Below the pieces are notes generated by a model. It ran no database searches. It saw only the letters and a program-made list of their open reading frames with translations, and was not told the DNA's origin. 64,000 nt of DNA, from assembly GCF_030408615.1 (NCBI RefSeq), contig NZ_CP047187.1, forward strand, positions 806,001 through 870,000. The letters run 5' to 3'. Within the stretch, counting starts at the first letter, position 1. Each line of letters opens with the position of its first letter. Shown piece by piece: positions 55,516-64,000 of this stretch. The stretch comes from Corynebacterium bovis DSM 20582 = CIP 54.80 (lineage in GTDB: Bacteria > Actinomycetota > Actinomycetes > Mycobacteriales > Mycobacteriaceae). The position numbers and the translations under genes are program-made.

Positions 55516-56414
55516 GGGGTCTCCTCCGGGGTCGGCGGAACGGTGGGGGTCGCGGTGCGGGGGTGCGGTGCCGGGGTCGGGTCGGCGGGTCCGGCGGGCT
55601 CGTCAGGGTCGGCGGGCACGTCAGGCACCGTGGGGTCCATGCCGAAGGTGCGCACGAGGGTCTCCGGGGTGAGGACCTCGGCGGGCGCCCCGTGGGCGAC
55701 GACGCTGCGGTGCAGCATCGTGACGGTGTCGCAGAGGGCGGGCACGGAGGGCAGGTCGTGCGTGGCGATGAGGATGCAGCGGCCCTCGTCGGCCAGTTCG
55801 CGCAGCAGCGCGCTGACGTCGCGCTGGCTCGCGGCGTCGACCCCGGCGAAGGGTTCGTCGAGAAGGATGACCTCCGCCTCCTGCGCGATCCCGCGGGCGA
55901 CGAACGCGCGCCGCCGCTGCCCGCCGGACAGCCGGCCGATCTGGCGGCCGGCGAGGTCGGTGAGGCCGGTGCGGGCGAGGGCGGCGTCGACGGCGGCGCG
56001 GTCGCGGGCCCGCGGTCGGCCGAGGATCCCGGTGTGCCCGCGGCGGCCCATGGTGACGACGTCGCGGACGCTCACGGGGAAGGTCCAGTCGACGTGCTCG
56101 GACTGGGGGACGTACGCGGGCCGGTCGACGTCGACGGTGCCGGTGACGGTCGCGTGGTCGAGGTCCGCGGCGTTCGTGAGGGCCTTGAACAGCGTCGACT
56201 TGCCGGAGCCGTTCATGCCGACGAGGCCGTGGACGCGCCCCGGGGCGAGCCGGAGCGAGACGTCGACGAGGGCGCGGACGTCGCCGTAGCTCACGGAGAG
56301 GTCGGTGACGGTCACGGCCGCGGGCGGGGTCGGGGTGGTCGCCGGTCCCGGTTCCGGGGGGATCGACGCCGCGCGTCCGCGTCCGGCCGTCCCCGCGGAG
56401 GGGTGCGCGGTCAC
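55512..56414 (-). CDS. Metal ABC transporter ATP-binding protein
   Basis: A 300-residue ATPase. After a Pro/Ala/Gly-rich N-terminus of about 35 residues come VTVTDLSVSYGDVRALVDVS, Walker A GMNGSGKST, VPQSEHVDWTFPVSVRDVV (typical of the Mn/Zn subfamily), signature LSGGQRRRAFVARGIAQEAE, Walker B VILLDEPFAGVD and the switch His in ATHDL. The C-terminal Pro/Asp tail is low complexity. GTG 56414 overlaps the binding-protein stop by GTGA. Confidence 0.94.
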   Translation of the reverse strand: MTAHPSAGTAGRGRAASIPPEPGPATTPTPPAAVTVTDLSVSYGDVRALVDVSLRLAPGRVHGLVGMNGSGKSTLFKALTNAADLDHATVTGTVDVDRPAYVPQSEHVDWTFPVSVRDVVTMGRRGHTGILGRPRARDRAAVDAALARTGLTDLAGRQIGRLSGGQRRRAFVARGIAQEAEVILLDEPFAGVDAASQRDVSALLRELADEGRCILIATHDLPSVPALCDTVTMLHRSVVAHGAPAEVLTPETLVRTFGMDPTVPDVPADPDEPAGPADPTPAPHPRTATPTVPPTPEETP

Positions 56415-57439
56415 CGCCGGGCCTCCGCCGGCCGGCCGGTGAGCCCGTCGACGATCGTCGTCGTGTCGTGGTGCACGAGGTCGAGGTACGTCGGGGCCGC
56501 GCCGTCGGCCTCGGTGAGGGAGTCGACGTACAGGGTGCCGCCGTCCCGCGCACCGGTCTCGCGCATGAGCTGCTGCTTCGGGCCCTGGTCGACGGTGGAC
56601 TCGCAGAACACCGCCGGGACGTGGTTGTCCCGCACGATGTCGGCGGCGCGGCGGATCTGGTCGGGGGTGATCTCGCCGTCGGCGTTGACGGGCCAGATGT
56701 AGCCCTCGCGGAGGCCGGCGTCGCGGGCGAGGTAGGAGAACGCCCCCTCGCAGCTCACGAGCACCCGTTCGGTGCGGGGGAGCGCGGACAGCCCCGTCTC
56801 CATGTCGGCCTGGAGGGTGTCGAGCCGCCGGGCGTACGCCTCGCCGCGCTGCCGGAAGCCGTCGGCGCCGGAGGGGATGTGCTCGGACAGGCCGCGGACG
56901 ATGTTGTCGACGTAGGTCCGCGCGGTGCGCGGGCTCATCCATGCGTGGGGGTTGGGGTCGTCGGACCCCTCGATGGGGATCGGGGTGACGCCGTCGCTCG
57001 CGGTGACGCGGGGCGCGTCGGAGTCCGCGGTGAGGGTGTCGAGCCAGTGTTCGAGGCCGAGGCCGTTGGCGACGATGACGTCGGCGTCGTGGGCGGCGGC
57101 GATGTCGTGCGGGCTCGGGTCGTAGCCGTGGACCTCGGCCCCGGGTCGGGTGAGCGAGGTGACCTCGACGTCGTCGCCGGCGATCTCGCGGGTCATGTCG
57201 GCGAGGATCGTGAAGGTCGCGAGGACCGTGGGCCGGTCGCCGGCCCTGGGCGTCGACCCGTCGCCGGTGCCGCAGGCGACGAGGGTGCCGGCGGCGAGGG
57301 CGGCGGCGAGGGTGCCGGCGAGGACCCGGGTGCCCGCCCGGCGGCCGCGGCGGCCGCCGGCGGTGCGGGGGCCGTCGGTGGCGGGGGAGCGGGAGCCGTG
57401 GACCCCGAGCGGGGACCGGGCGTGGGTGTGGTCGGCCAT
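56411..57439 (-). CDS. Metal ABC transporter substrate-binding lipoprotein
   Basis: Cluster A-I (TroA/PsaA type) binding protein of 342 residues. After a twin-Arg-containing N-region (GGRRGRRAG), a signal helix ends in the lipobox LVAC (about Cys63). Probable metal ligands are the His in EVHGYDPSPHD, the His in NPHAWMSPRTA, the Glu in VSCEGAFSYLARDAG and the Asp in FCESTVDQGP. There is no His-rich loop of the zinc-specific kind, so Mn or Fe is more likely. ATG 57439 has GGAGG 8 nt upstream. First gene of the operon, divergent from the DtxR-family regulator. Confidence 0.92.
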   Translation of the reverse strand: MADHTHARSPLGVHGSRSPATDGPRTAGGRRGRRAGTRVLAGTLAAALAAGTLVACGTGDGSTPRAGDRPTVLATFTILADMTREIAGDDVEVTSLTRPGAEVHGYDPSPHDIAAAHDADVIVANGLGLEHWLDTLTADSDAPRVTASDGVTPIPIEGSDDPNPHAWMSPRTARTYVDNIVRGLSEHIPSGADGFRQRGEAYARRLDTLQADMETGLSALPRTERVLVSCEGAFSYLARDAGLREGYIWPVNADGEITPDQIRRAADIVRDNHVPAVFCESTVDQGPKQQLMRETGARDGGTLYVDSLTEADGAAPTYLDLVHHDTTTIVDGLTGRPAEARR

Positions 57440-57455
57440 GATGTACCTCCGGTAT

Positions 57456-57469
57456 GAAACGTCAGTTTC
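57456..57469. promoter_or_regulatory. Inverted repeat in the metal-transporter control region
   Basis: GAAAC-GTCA-GTTTC is a perfect palindrome 17-30 bp upstream of the binding-protein ATG. A+T-rich sequence up to 57510 includes TATGAC-like -10 candidates. It is a plausible site for the divergent DtxR-family repressor. Confidence 0.5.
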
Positions 57470-57561
57470 GGACGATTGAAAATCATGTCCAGTCATATCA
57501 GAACATTCCCGGTGGCAGGCAACGGCCCAGCTGGTGCATAGGCTTCGGGCCGTCGATTCCG

Positions 57562-57567
57562 TACAAT
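57562..57567 (+). promoter_or_regulatory. -10 hexamer TACAAT for the DtxR-family regulator
   Basis: TACAAT lies 7 nt before ATG 57575. Its last two bases belong to an ATG (57566) that would otherwise be read as the start, which argues for 57575. Confidence 0.55.
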
Positions 57568-57574
57568 GTCCCGC

Positions 57575-58311
57575 ATGCACGTCTCCGACCTCCCTGATCG
57601 CTCGCAGGACTACCTCAAGAAGATCTACGACCTTCAGGAGTGGGGGAGCGCCGGTGCCTCACTCACCGACCTCGCGCGGGAGCTGGGTCAGCGACCGTCC
57701 ACCGCCTCCGAAGCCGTCAAGCGCCTCGTGTCACTCGGCCTCGTCGTCCACGCCCCGTACGGGGACATCACCCTCAGTGACGACGGGCGTCGGCTCGCGC
57801 TCATGATGGTCCGTCGCCACCGGCTCCTCGAGACCTACCTGCTGCGCGAGCTCGGCTACGCGGTCGACGAGGTCCACGACGAGGCCGAGGTCCTCGAACA
57901 CGCCGTGTCCGACCTGTTCATCGAGCGGATCGACGCCGCGATGGGCCGCCCGGCCCGCGACCCGCACGGCGACCCGATCCCCGACGCCGACGGCGTCGTC
58001 ACCGCCCCGTCCGTCGTCCCCCTCACCGACGCCGCGACGGGGGACCGGCTCGTCGTCGACCGGGTGTCCGACCGGGACCCCGCGCTCCTGCGCTACCTCC
58101 AGCAGCAGGGGATCCTCCCCGGGGCGGTCATCGAGGTGCTCGAGCGGCCGTACCCGGACATGGCCCAGCTGCGGATCATCGGGGCCGGGGAGGGTGACGC
58201 CGCCGGTGACGGTGGGGAGGTCGCCGGGGGGTCCGACGCCACCCGTCCGCTGACCGTGCAGCTCAGCGTCGCCTCCCTCGACGCGGTCCTCTGCCGGGAG
58301 AACGGGCCCGC

Positions 58312-58315
<4 letters not shown>
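57575..58315 (+). CDS. DtxR/MntR family metal-dependent regulator
   Basis: A 246-residue protein: an N-terminal winged helix (DLPDRSQDYLKKIYDLQEW, SLTDLARELGQRPSTASEAVKRLVSLGLV, LSDDGRRLALMMVRRHRLLETYLL), then the metal-binding/dimer domain (DEVHDEAEVLEHAVSDLFIERID). A C-terminal FeoA/SH3-like domain (about 175-235, LLRYLQQQGILPGAVIEVLERP) follows. Metal-site residues include the His/Glu set in HDEAEVLEHAVS. It is divergent from an ABC metal importer and most likely represses it with Mn (or Fe) as corepressor. The 3' end overlaps the transglycosylase gene by 4 nt. Confidence 0.9.
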
Positions 58316-60571
<2,256 letters not shown>

Positions 60572-60590
60572 GATTCCGGGCCGACAGGTC

Positions 60591-60596
60591 TAGAAT
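60591..60596 (+). promoter_or_regulatory. -10 hexamer TAGAAT for ftsB
   Basis: TAGAAT lies 8 nt before ATG 60605 in the 33-bp gap after eno, so ftsB can be transcribed on its own as a leaderless message. Confidence 0.55.
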
Positions 60597-60604
60597 CACC
60601 CTCT

Positions 60605-61360
60605 ATGGCTGACAACGACCGCGCACGGACAGACCGGCGGGCCCGCCGGACCCGTGACACGGGCTCACGGGGGCTGCCCCGCCCGCGGTCGACGGAACGC
60701 CGCGCGCGCCTGGGCGACCGGGCGAAGGCGGCCCCGGGCCGCGCGGCGCGCCAGTTCATCGCGCTGCCCCGCCGGGTCAACCCGCTCGCCGCGGTCGTCG
60801 TCTTCCTCGTCGTCGCCTTCCTCGCGCTGTCCGTCGCGACGCCGCTGCGGAACTACTTCCAGCAGCGGGCCGAGCTCCAGCACATCAACGAGCAGATCAC
60901 CGACCAGCTGCAGCGTCGTGACGAGCTGCGCAGCGAGCTCGACCGGTACCGCAACGAGGACTACGTCCGCGAGCAGGCCCGGACCCGCCTCGGGCTCATC
61001 GAGCCGGGGGAGTCCTCCTTCCGGCTGCTCGACCCCCGGATCTCGTCCGGGGGGACCGACGCCGACGGCCAGGCGCCGGGGGAGGCCGAGCTGCCCTCGG
61101 AGAAGAACAAGCCCTGGTACACCCGCCTCTGGGACTCCGTCGCCGTGCCCGCCGAGGCCGGCGGGGACGCCCCTCCCGGTGACGGCAGCCACGGGCCCGG
61201 CCACGTCCTGCCGGTCCCCACCGTCCCGCAACCCGGTGAGGACGACGGCACGGCCGCCGAGTCGGACCCCGGGGGACAGGACACCCCGGCCCGCGACACC
61301 CCGCGCCGGGGAGCCGACACGCAGACCGCCGACAGGAGACCCGACGATGCCCGTCAGTGA
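60605..61360 (+). CDS. ftsB: Septum formation initiator FtsB/DivIC
   Basis: Bitopic divisome protein. An Arg-rich cytoplasmic N-terminus (about 1-58) is followed by one membrane helix (about 59-82) and a coiled coil (about 85-125, FQQRAELQHINEQITDQLQRRDELRSELDRYRNEDYV in part). The DivIC motif follows (VREQARTRLGLIEPGE). The remaining 110 residues are Pro/Asp/Gly-rich and presumably disordered, making 251 residues in all. The start follows a -10 hexamer. Its 3' end overlaps the DUF501 gene by 14 nt. Confidence 0.92.
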   Translation: MADNDRARTDRRARRTRDTGSRGLPRPRSTERRARLGDRAKAAPGRAARQFIALPRRVNPLAAVVVFLVVAFLALSVATPLRNYFQQRAELQHINEQITDQLQRRDELRSELDRYRNEDYVREQARTRLGLIEPGESSFRLLDPRISSGGTDADGQAPGEAELPSEKNKPWYTRLWDSVAVPAEAGGDAPPGDGSHGPGHVLPVPTVPQPGEDDGTAAESDPGGQDTPARDTPRRGADTQTADRRPDDARQ

Positions 61361-61895
61361 CGCCGACCTCGAGACCATGCGCTCCCAGCTGGGCCGCCCG
61401 CCGCGGGGGGCCCTGGAGGTGTCCTACCGCACCCCCGACGGCCAGCCCGCCGTCGTGAAGACCGCCCCGACGCTGCCGGACGGCACCCCGTTCCCCACGC
61501 TGTACTACCTCACCGACCAGCGGCTCACCGCCGAGGCGTCGCGGCTGGAGGTCGCCGGCGTGATGCGGACGATGCAGGCCCGGCTCGGTGAGGACGCGGA
61601 GCTCGCCGCCGACTACCGGGCGGCCCACGAGCACTACCTCGCCGAGCGCAACGCCATCGACGACCTCGGCACGGACTTCTCCGGCGGGGGGATGCCCGAC
61701 CGGGTGAAGTGCCTCCACGTGCTCATCGCCTACGCCCTCGCCGAGGGGCCGGACCGCGTGCGGCTCGGCACCGAGGCGGTGGCCCTCGCGGTCGAGAACA
61801 ACCCGGGCCTGTCGGGGACGGCGATCCCCGCGGACTGGCCGACGTCCGCCTCCCTCGGCACGTCCGTGGCGGCGGCGTCGTCCCCCCGGGAGTGA
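61347..61895 (+). CDS. DUF501 family protein
   Basis: A 182-residue protein of the DUF501 family, conserved between ftsB and ppx in actinobacteria (Rv1025 in M. tuberculosis). Recognisable segments are LGRPPRGALEVSYRTPDGQPAVVKTAP, PFPTLYYLTDQRLTAEASRLE, and MPDRVKCLHVLIAYALAEGP with its single Cys-His pair. Function is unknown. AGGAG lies 10 nt before ATG 61347 within the end of ftsB, implying coupled translation. The 3' end is duplicated in tandem. Confidence 0.9.
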   Translation: MPVSDADLETMRSQLGRPPRGALEVSYRTPDGQPAVVKTAPTLPDGTPFPTLYYLTDQRLTAEASRLEVAGVMRTMQARLGEDAELAADYRAAHEHYLAERNAIDDLGTDFSGGGMPDRVKCLHVLIAYALAEGPDRVRLGTEAVALAVENNPGLSGTAIPADWPTSASLGTSVAAASSPRE

Positions 61896-61989
61896 CCCCG
61901 CACCCGCCGCGACACCGGCAGTGACATCCGGGCGTCGTCCCCCCCCGGGAGTGACCCCGCACCCGCCGCGACACCGGCAGTGACATCCC
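61874..61989. repeat. 57/59-bp tandem duplication across the DUF501 stop codon
   Basis: Copy 1 (61874-61930) includes the last six codons and the stop. Copy 2 (61931-61989) is identical except for two extra C in a C-run. The duplicate fills most of the space before ppx. Confidence 0.92.
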
Positions 61990-62033
61990 GGCCGCCTGAC
62001 GCGACCGGACCCACCAGTGAGAGGAAGTGTCCC

Positions 62034-62996
62034 GTGACCGCACCCCGCGTCCTCGCCGCCATCGACTGCGGCACCAACTCCATCCGCCTCCTCGTCAGCG
62101 AGGTCCGGGCCGACGGCACCCTCCGCGAACTCACCCGCGAGAACACGATCGTCCGCCTCGGCCAGGGTGTCGACGCGACCGGCCGGTTCGCCCCCGAGGC
62201 CCTCGAACGCGTCGACGCCGCCCTCGGCACGTACACCGACCGCATGGTCGACCTCGGCGTGAGCGACGTCATGATGGGGGCGACGTCCGCCACCCGGGAC
62301 GCGGCGAACCGGGAGGACTTCTTCGCCCTCACCCGCCGTCACCTCGGCCGGATCCGCGAGGGCGCGGTCGCCGAGGTCGTGTCCGGGACGGAGGAGGCGC
62401 AGTTCTCCTTCGCCGGGGCCGTCGCCGACCTCGGGGACCTCACGGACGAGACGGTGTGCGTCATCGACCTCGGCGGGGGGTCGACGGAGTTCGTCGTCGA
62501 CGGCGACCGGTCCTGGTCGGCGGACATGGGCTGCGTGCGGCTCACCGAGCGTTTCCTCCGCACGGTGCCGCCGACGGACGCCGAGGTCGACGCGGCGCGG
62601 GCGTACGTCGACGGGCTGCTCGCGACGGTCAACCGGGAGGTCGACCTCCGGTCGGTCACCCGGGTCGTCGGGGTCGCCGGGACGATGACGACGCTGGCCG
62701 CCATCGAGCTCGGGCTCGACCACTACGACGCCGCGGCGATCCACCGCAGCCGGCTGCCACTCGGCCACCTGCGGGAGACGGCGCGGACGCTGCTCCACCA
62801 GACGGTCGAGGAGCGGCGCGCCCACCCGGTCATGCACCCCGGGCGCGCGGACGTCATCGGCGGCGGGGCGGTCGTCGTCGACGCCGTCGCCTCCCAGTTC
62901 CTCGCCCAGGGGATCGACGAGATCACGGTCAGTGAGAAGGACATTCTCGACGGAATGCTCTCCGCGGTCGTGACGCGCACGGCCACGGCCGGCTGA
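62034..62996 (+). CDS. ppx: Exopolyphosphatase / guanosine pentaphosphatase family (Ppx/GppA)
   Basis: Actin-fold phosphatase of 320 residues, the short type with one domain pair as in corynebacterial Ppx2. Motifs: AAIDCGTNSIRLLVSEV, GATSATRDAANREDFF, VVSGTEEAQFSFAGAV, VIDLGGGSTEFVV and VVGVAGTMTTLAAIEL. It degrades polyphosphate from the chain ends; with ppk2 elsewhere in the window it points to polyphosphate turnover. GTG 62034 has GAGGAAG 8 nt upstream; the upstream in-frame ATG 61980 lies inside the DUF501 3' duplication and is rejected. Confidence 0.95.
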   Translation: MTAPRVLAAIDCGTNSIRLLVSEVRADGTLRELTRENTIVRLGQGVDATGRFAPEALERVDAALGTYTDRMVDLGVSDVMMGATSATRDAANREDFFALTRRHLGRIREGAVAEVVSGTEEAQFSFAGAVADLGDLTDETVCVIDLGGGSTEFVVDGDRSWSADMGCVRLTERFLRTVPPTDAEVDAARAYVDGLLATVNREVDLRSVTRVVGVAGTMTTLAAIELGLDHYDAAAIHRSRLPLGHLRETARTLLHQTVEERRAHPVMHPGRADVIGGGAVVVDAVASQFLAQGIDEITVSEKDILDGMLSAVVTRTATAG

Positions 62997-63310
62997 TTCC
63001 CGGGTGGACCGGCCGCACCCGTCCGCGGACCGGTCGGGGAGGCCGTGATCCACCGCGGTCCTTTTTTGCGTCGGGGGCCGTTTCCGTGCATTCTGTGATC
63101 CAGGAAGTCCATTCCCGGTAGTGCACCCGTGACCGCGTGACCCGCGGTTCCCCGGGTCGCCGGGCATGATCCGTGAGTGCCCACCCACGCACGTCACGGG
63201 TGGTGCCACGTCCATCCCCGCCACCCGGCGCCCGTGTGCCGGGCGCCGTTCCGCGACCACTGTCACCGCGTGCGGGGACGTCGTGTGTCACTCGGAGTGG
63301 TCGCAGGCAG
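62997..63310. other. Gap between ppx and the UAA tRNA
   Basis: Besides the ppx terminator, nothing coding is visible in about 310 bp. The tRNA promoter must lie in 63200-63300, but I could not fix a -35/-10 pair. Confidence 0.4.
63027..63067 (+). terminator. Probable intrinsic terminator after ppx
   Basis: GGACCG (63027-63032) pairs with CGGTCC (63056-63061), directly followed by six T. The loop is long (23 nt), so the structure may be more complex, but the T-run right after a G+C stem is unusual in this DNA. Confidence 0.55.
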
Positions 63311-63387
63311 GCCCCTATAGCCCAATTGGCAGAGGCAGCGGACTTAAAATCCGTTCAGTGTGGGTTCGAGTCCCACTGGGGGCACCA
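63311..63387 (+). tRNA. tRNA with anticodon TAA (Leu), short variable loop, CCA encoded
   Basis: Acceptor GCCCCTA/TGGGGGC, D arm GCC...GGC, anticodon stem GCGGA/TCCGT with loop CTTAAAA (anticodon TAA at 63345-63347). The T arm is GTGGG-TTCGAGT-CCCAC; discriminator A and CCA are encoded. The anticodon reads UUA leucine. The variable region is only five bases (TCAGT), whereas bacterial leucine tRNAs have a long variable arm, so identity by anticodon alone should be treated with care. It lies after ppx; a leucine tRNA lies near this place in mycobacteria too, as far as I recall. Confidence 0.85.
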
Positions 63388-63390
63388 AAA

Positions 63391-63424
63391 GGCCAGGTCA
63401 GAGAGTTTTCTGACCTGGCCTTTT
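63391..63424. terminator. Strong bidirectional terminator after the tRNA
   Basis: GGCCAGGTCAGA (63391-63402), loop GAGTTT, TCTGACCTGGCC (63409-63420) and TTTT, with AAAA on the other side. It is a perfect 12-bp stem serving both the tRNA and the convergent aldehyde dehydrogenase gene. Confidence 0.92.
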
Positions 63425-63449
63425 GCTATCTGTACGCGCTACGCACGTA

Positions 63450-64000
63450 TTACGGCAGGACGTTGAACTTCTTGCCGAGAACAAGTGCCATGTTGAACAC
63501 CTTCGAGTACAGCTCACGCGGCATCTGCGGCATCGACACCGGGGAAAGGCGCTGCACAGTCACTGTCTGCTCATCGGTGTACTTCAGCAGGCCGCCCGCT
63601 GCTTGACGACGGCCCACACCCGAATCCTTGAAACCACCCATCGGGGCATCGACAGACGCGAAGGCCGCAGCAAAACCATCGTTGACATTGACGGTACCGG
63701 CCTCAAGCTGTGGAGCCAGCTCCTTTGCGCGACGCGGGGAGGTCCACAGTGAAGCGTTGAGGCCATAACGGGAATCGTTGGACTTGGCGATAGCCTCGTG
63801 GACATCCGAGACGCGCTGGAGGACTACCACCGGGCCGAATACCTCTTTTGTCAGCAGGGCGACGCCCTCCGGGACGTCGGTAAGCACGGTCGGCTCGTAG
63901 AACAGCGGCCCCAGATCCGGGCGAGGACGACCACCGGTCAGCACGGTGGCGCCGGACTCGATGGCCTCGTCGACCATGGACTTGACGATGTCGAACTGGC
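63450..64000 (-). CDS. Aldehyde dehydrogenase (succinate-semialdehyde type), C-terminal part
   Basis: The frame runs off the right edge, leaving the last 183 or so residues. Recognisable are PLFYEPTVLTDVP, EVFGPVVVLQRVSDVHEAIAKSND, YGLNASLWTSP, GTVNVNDGFAAAFASVDAPMGGFKDSGVGRR and LLKYTDEQTVTVQRL, typical of NAD(P)-dependent succinate-semialdehyde/aldehyde dehydrogenases. The catalytic Cys and most of the nucleotide fold lie outside the window. Base composition is clearly lower in G+C than every gene to the left (codons such as ACA, GTT, TTG appear), suggesting a different origin. It ends at TAA, 26 nt from the shared terminator. Confidence 0.88.
   Translation of the reverse strand, partial: QFDIVKSMVDEAIESGATVLTGGRPRPDLGPLFYEPTVLTDVPEGVALLTKEVFGPVVVLQRVSDVHEAIAKSNDSRYGLNASLWTSPRRAKELAPQLEAGTVNVNDGFAAAFASVDAPMGGFKDSGVGRRQAAGGLLKYTDEQTVTVQRLSPVSMPQMPRELYSKVFNMALVLGKKFNVLP

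Noticed and set aside
57566..57574. ATG 57566 as start of the DtxR-family regulator
   Set aside because: That ATG overlaps the TACAAT -10 hexamer. ATG 57575, three codons later in the same frame, gives the conserved N-terminus and correct leaderless spacing.

Overview
The window is very G+C-rich bacterial DNA (about three quarters G+C by eye) with the gene order and gene content of the Mycobacteriales, most probably a high-G+C Corynebacterium. The conserved backbone pmt, rsmI, pabB, metG, tatD, rpfB, rsmA, ispE, then pth, rplY, prs, glmU, mfd, mazG, an LpqU-like protein, eno, ftsB, DUF501, ppx is the order known from Mycobacterium tuberculosis (Rv1002c to Rv1026). The BCCT transporter next to rsmI, the FMN-riboswitch-controlled RibM and the MntR/ABC metal importer are typical of corynebacteria. 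I do not name a species. Many genes start 6-8 nt after a TANNNT -10 hexamer, the signature of leaderless transcription in this order.

Layout. 1-8.5 kb: tail of a membrane protein, Pmt, RsmI, a BCCT osmolyte transporter, an Rrf2 regulator and aminodeoxychorismate synthase. 8.5-14 kb: MetG, a HAD protein, TatD and the resuscitation-promoting factor with a long leader. 14-19 kb is an accessory block wedged between rpfB and rsmA, neighbours in M. tuberculosis: an acyltransferase, DipZ, a Met/His-repeat lipoprotein, a SigK-like ECF sigma factor and its RskA-like anti-sigma. 19-25.5 kb: RsmA, IspE, an ABC-F ATPase and a membrane alpha/beta-hydrolase. 25.5-44.1 kb is a mixed metabolic and transport segment absent from the M. 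tuberculosis backbone at this place: quinol-type monooxygenase, serine dehydratase, PPK2, 3-hydroxyisobutyryl-CoA hydrolase, GltS, RibM with FMN riboswitch, an MmpL/TetR pair with a double palindromic operator, RF3, a GntR/DUF1648 pair, and a divergent dihydroxyacetone kinase/glycerol dehydrogenase pair. 44.2-54.6 kb: Pth, L25, PRPP synthase, GlmU, tRNA-Gln, Mfd and MazG. 54.6-58.3 kb: a three-gene Mn/Fe/Zn ABC importer divergent from its DtxR-family regulator. 58.3-63 kb: LpqU-like transglycosylase, enolase, FtsB, DUF501 and Ppx. 63.3 kb: a tRNA with UAA anticodon and a strong terminator, followed by a clearly lower-G+C aldehyde dehydrogenase that runs off the right end and may mark the edge of acquired DNA.

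The most notable unit is dipZ / Met-His lipoprotein / sigK / rskA. In M. tuberculosis SigK and RskA control dipZ and the secreted or lipoprotein antigens MPT70/MPT83 from distant loci. Here regulator pair and dipZ sit together, and the lipoprotein is an unrelated Met/His/Asp repeat protein that looks suited to binding copper or another soft metal. Other themes are short tandem duplications at gene 3' ends, several across the stop codon, and low-complexity insertions or tails grafted onto otherwise standard enzymes.
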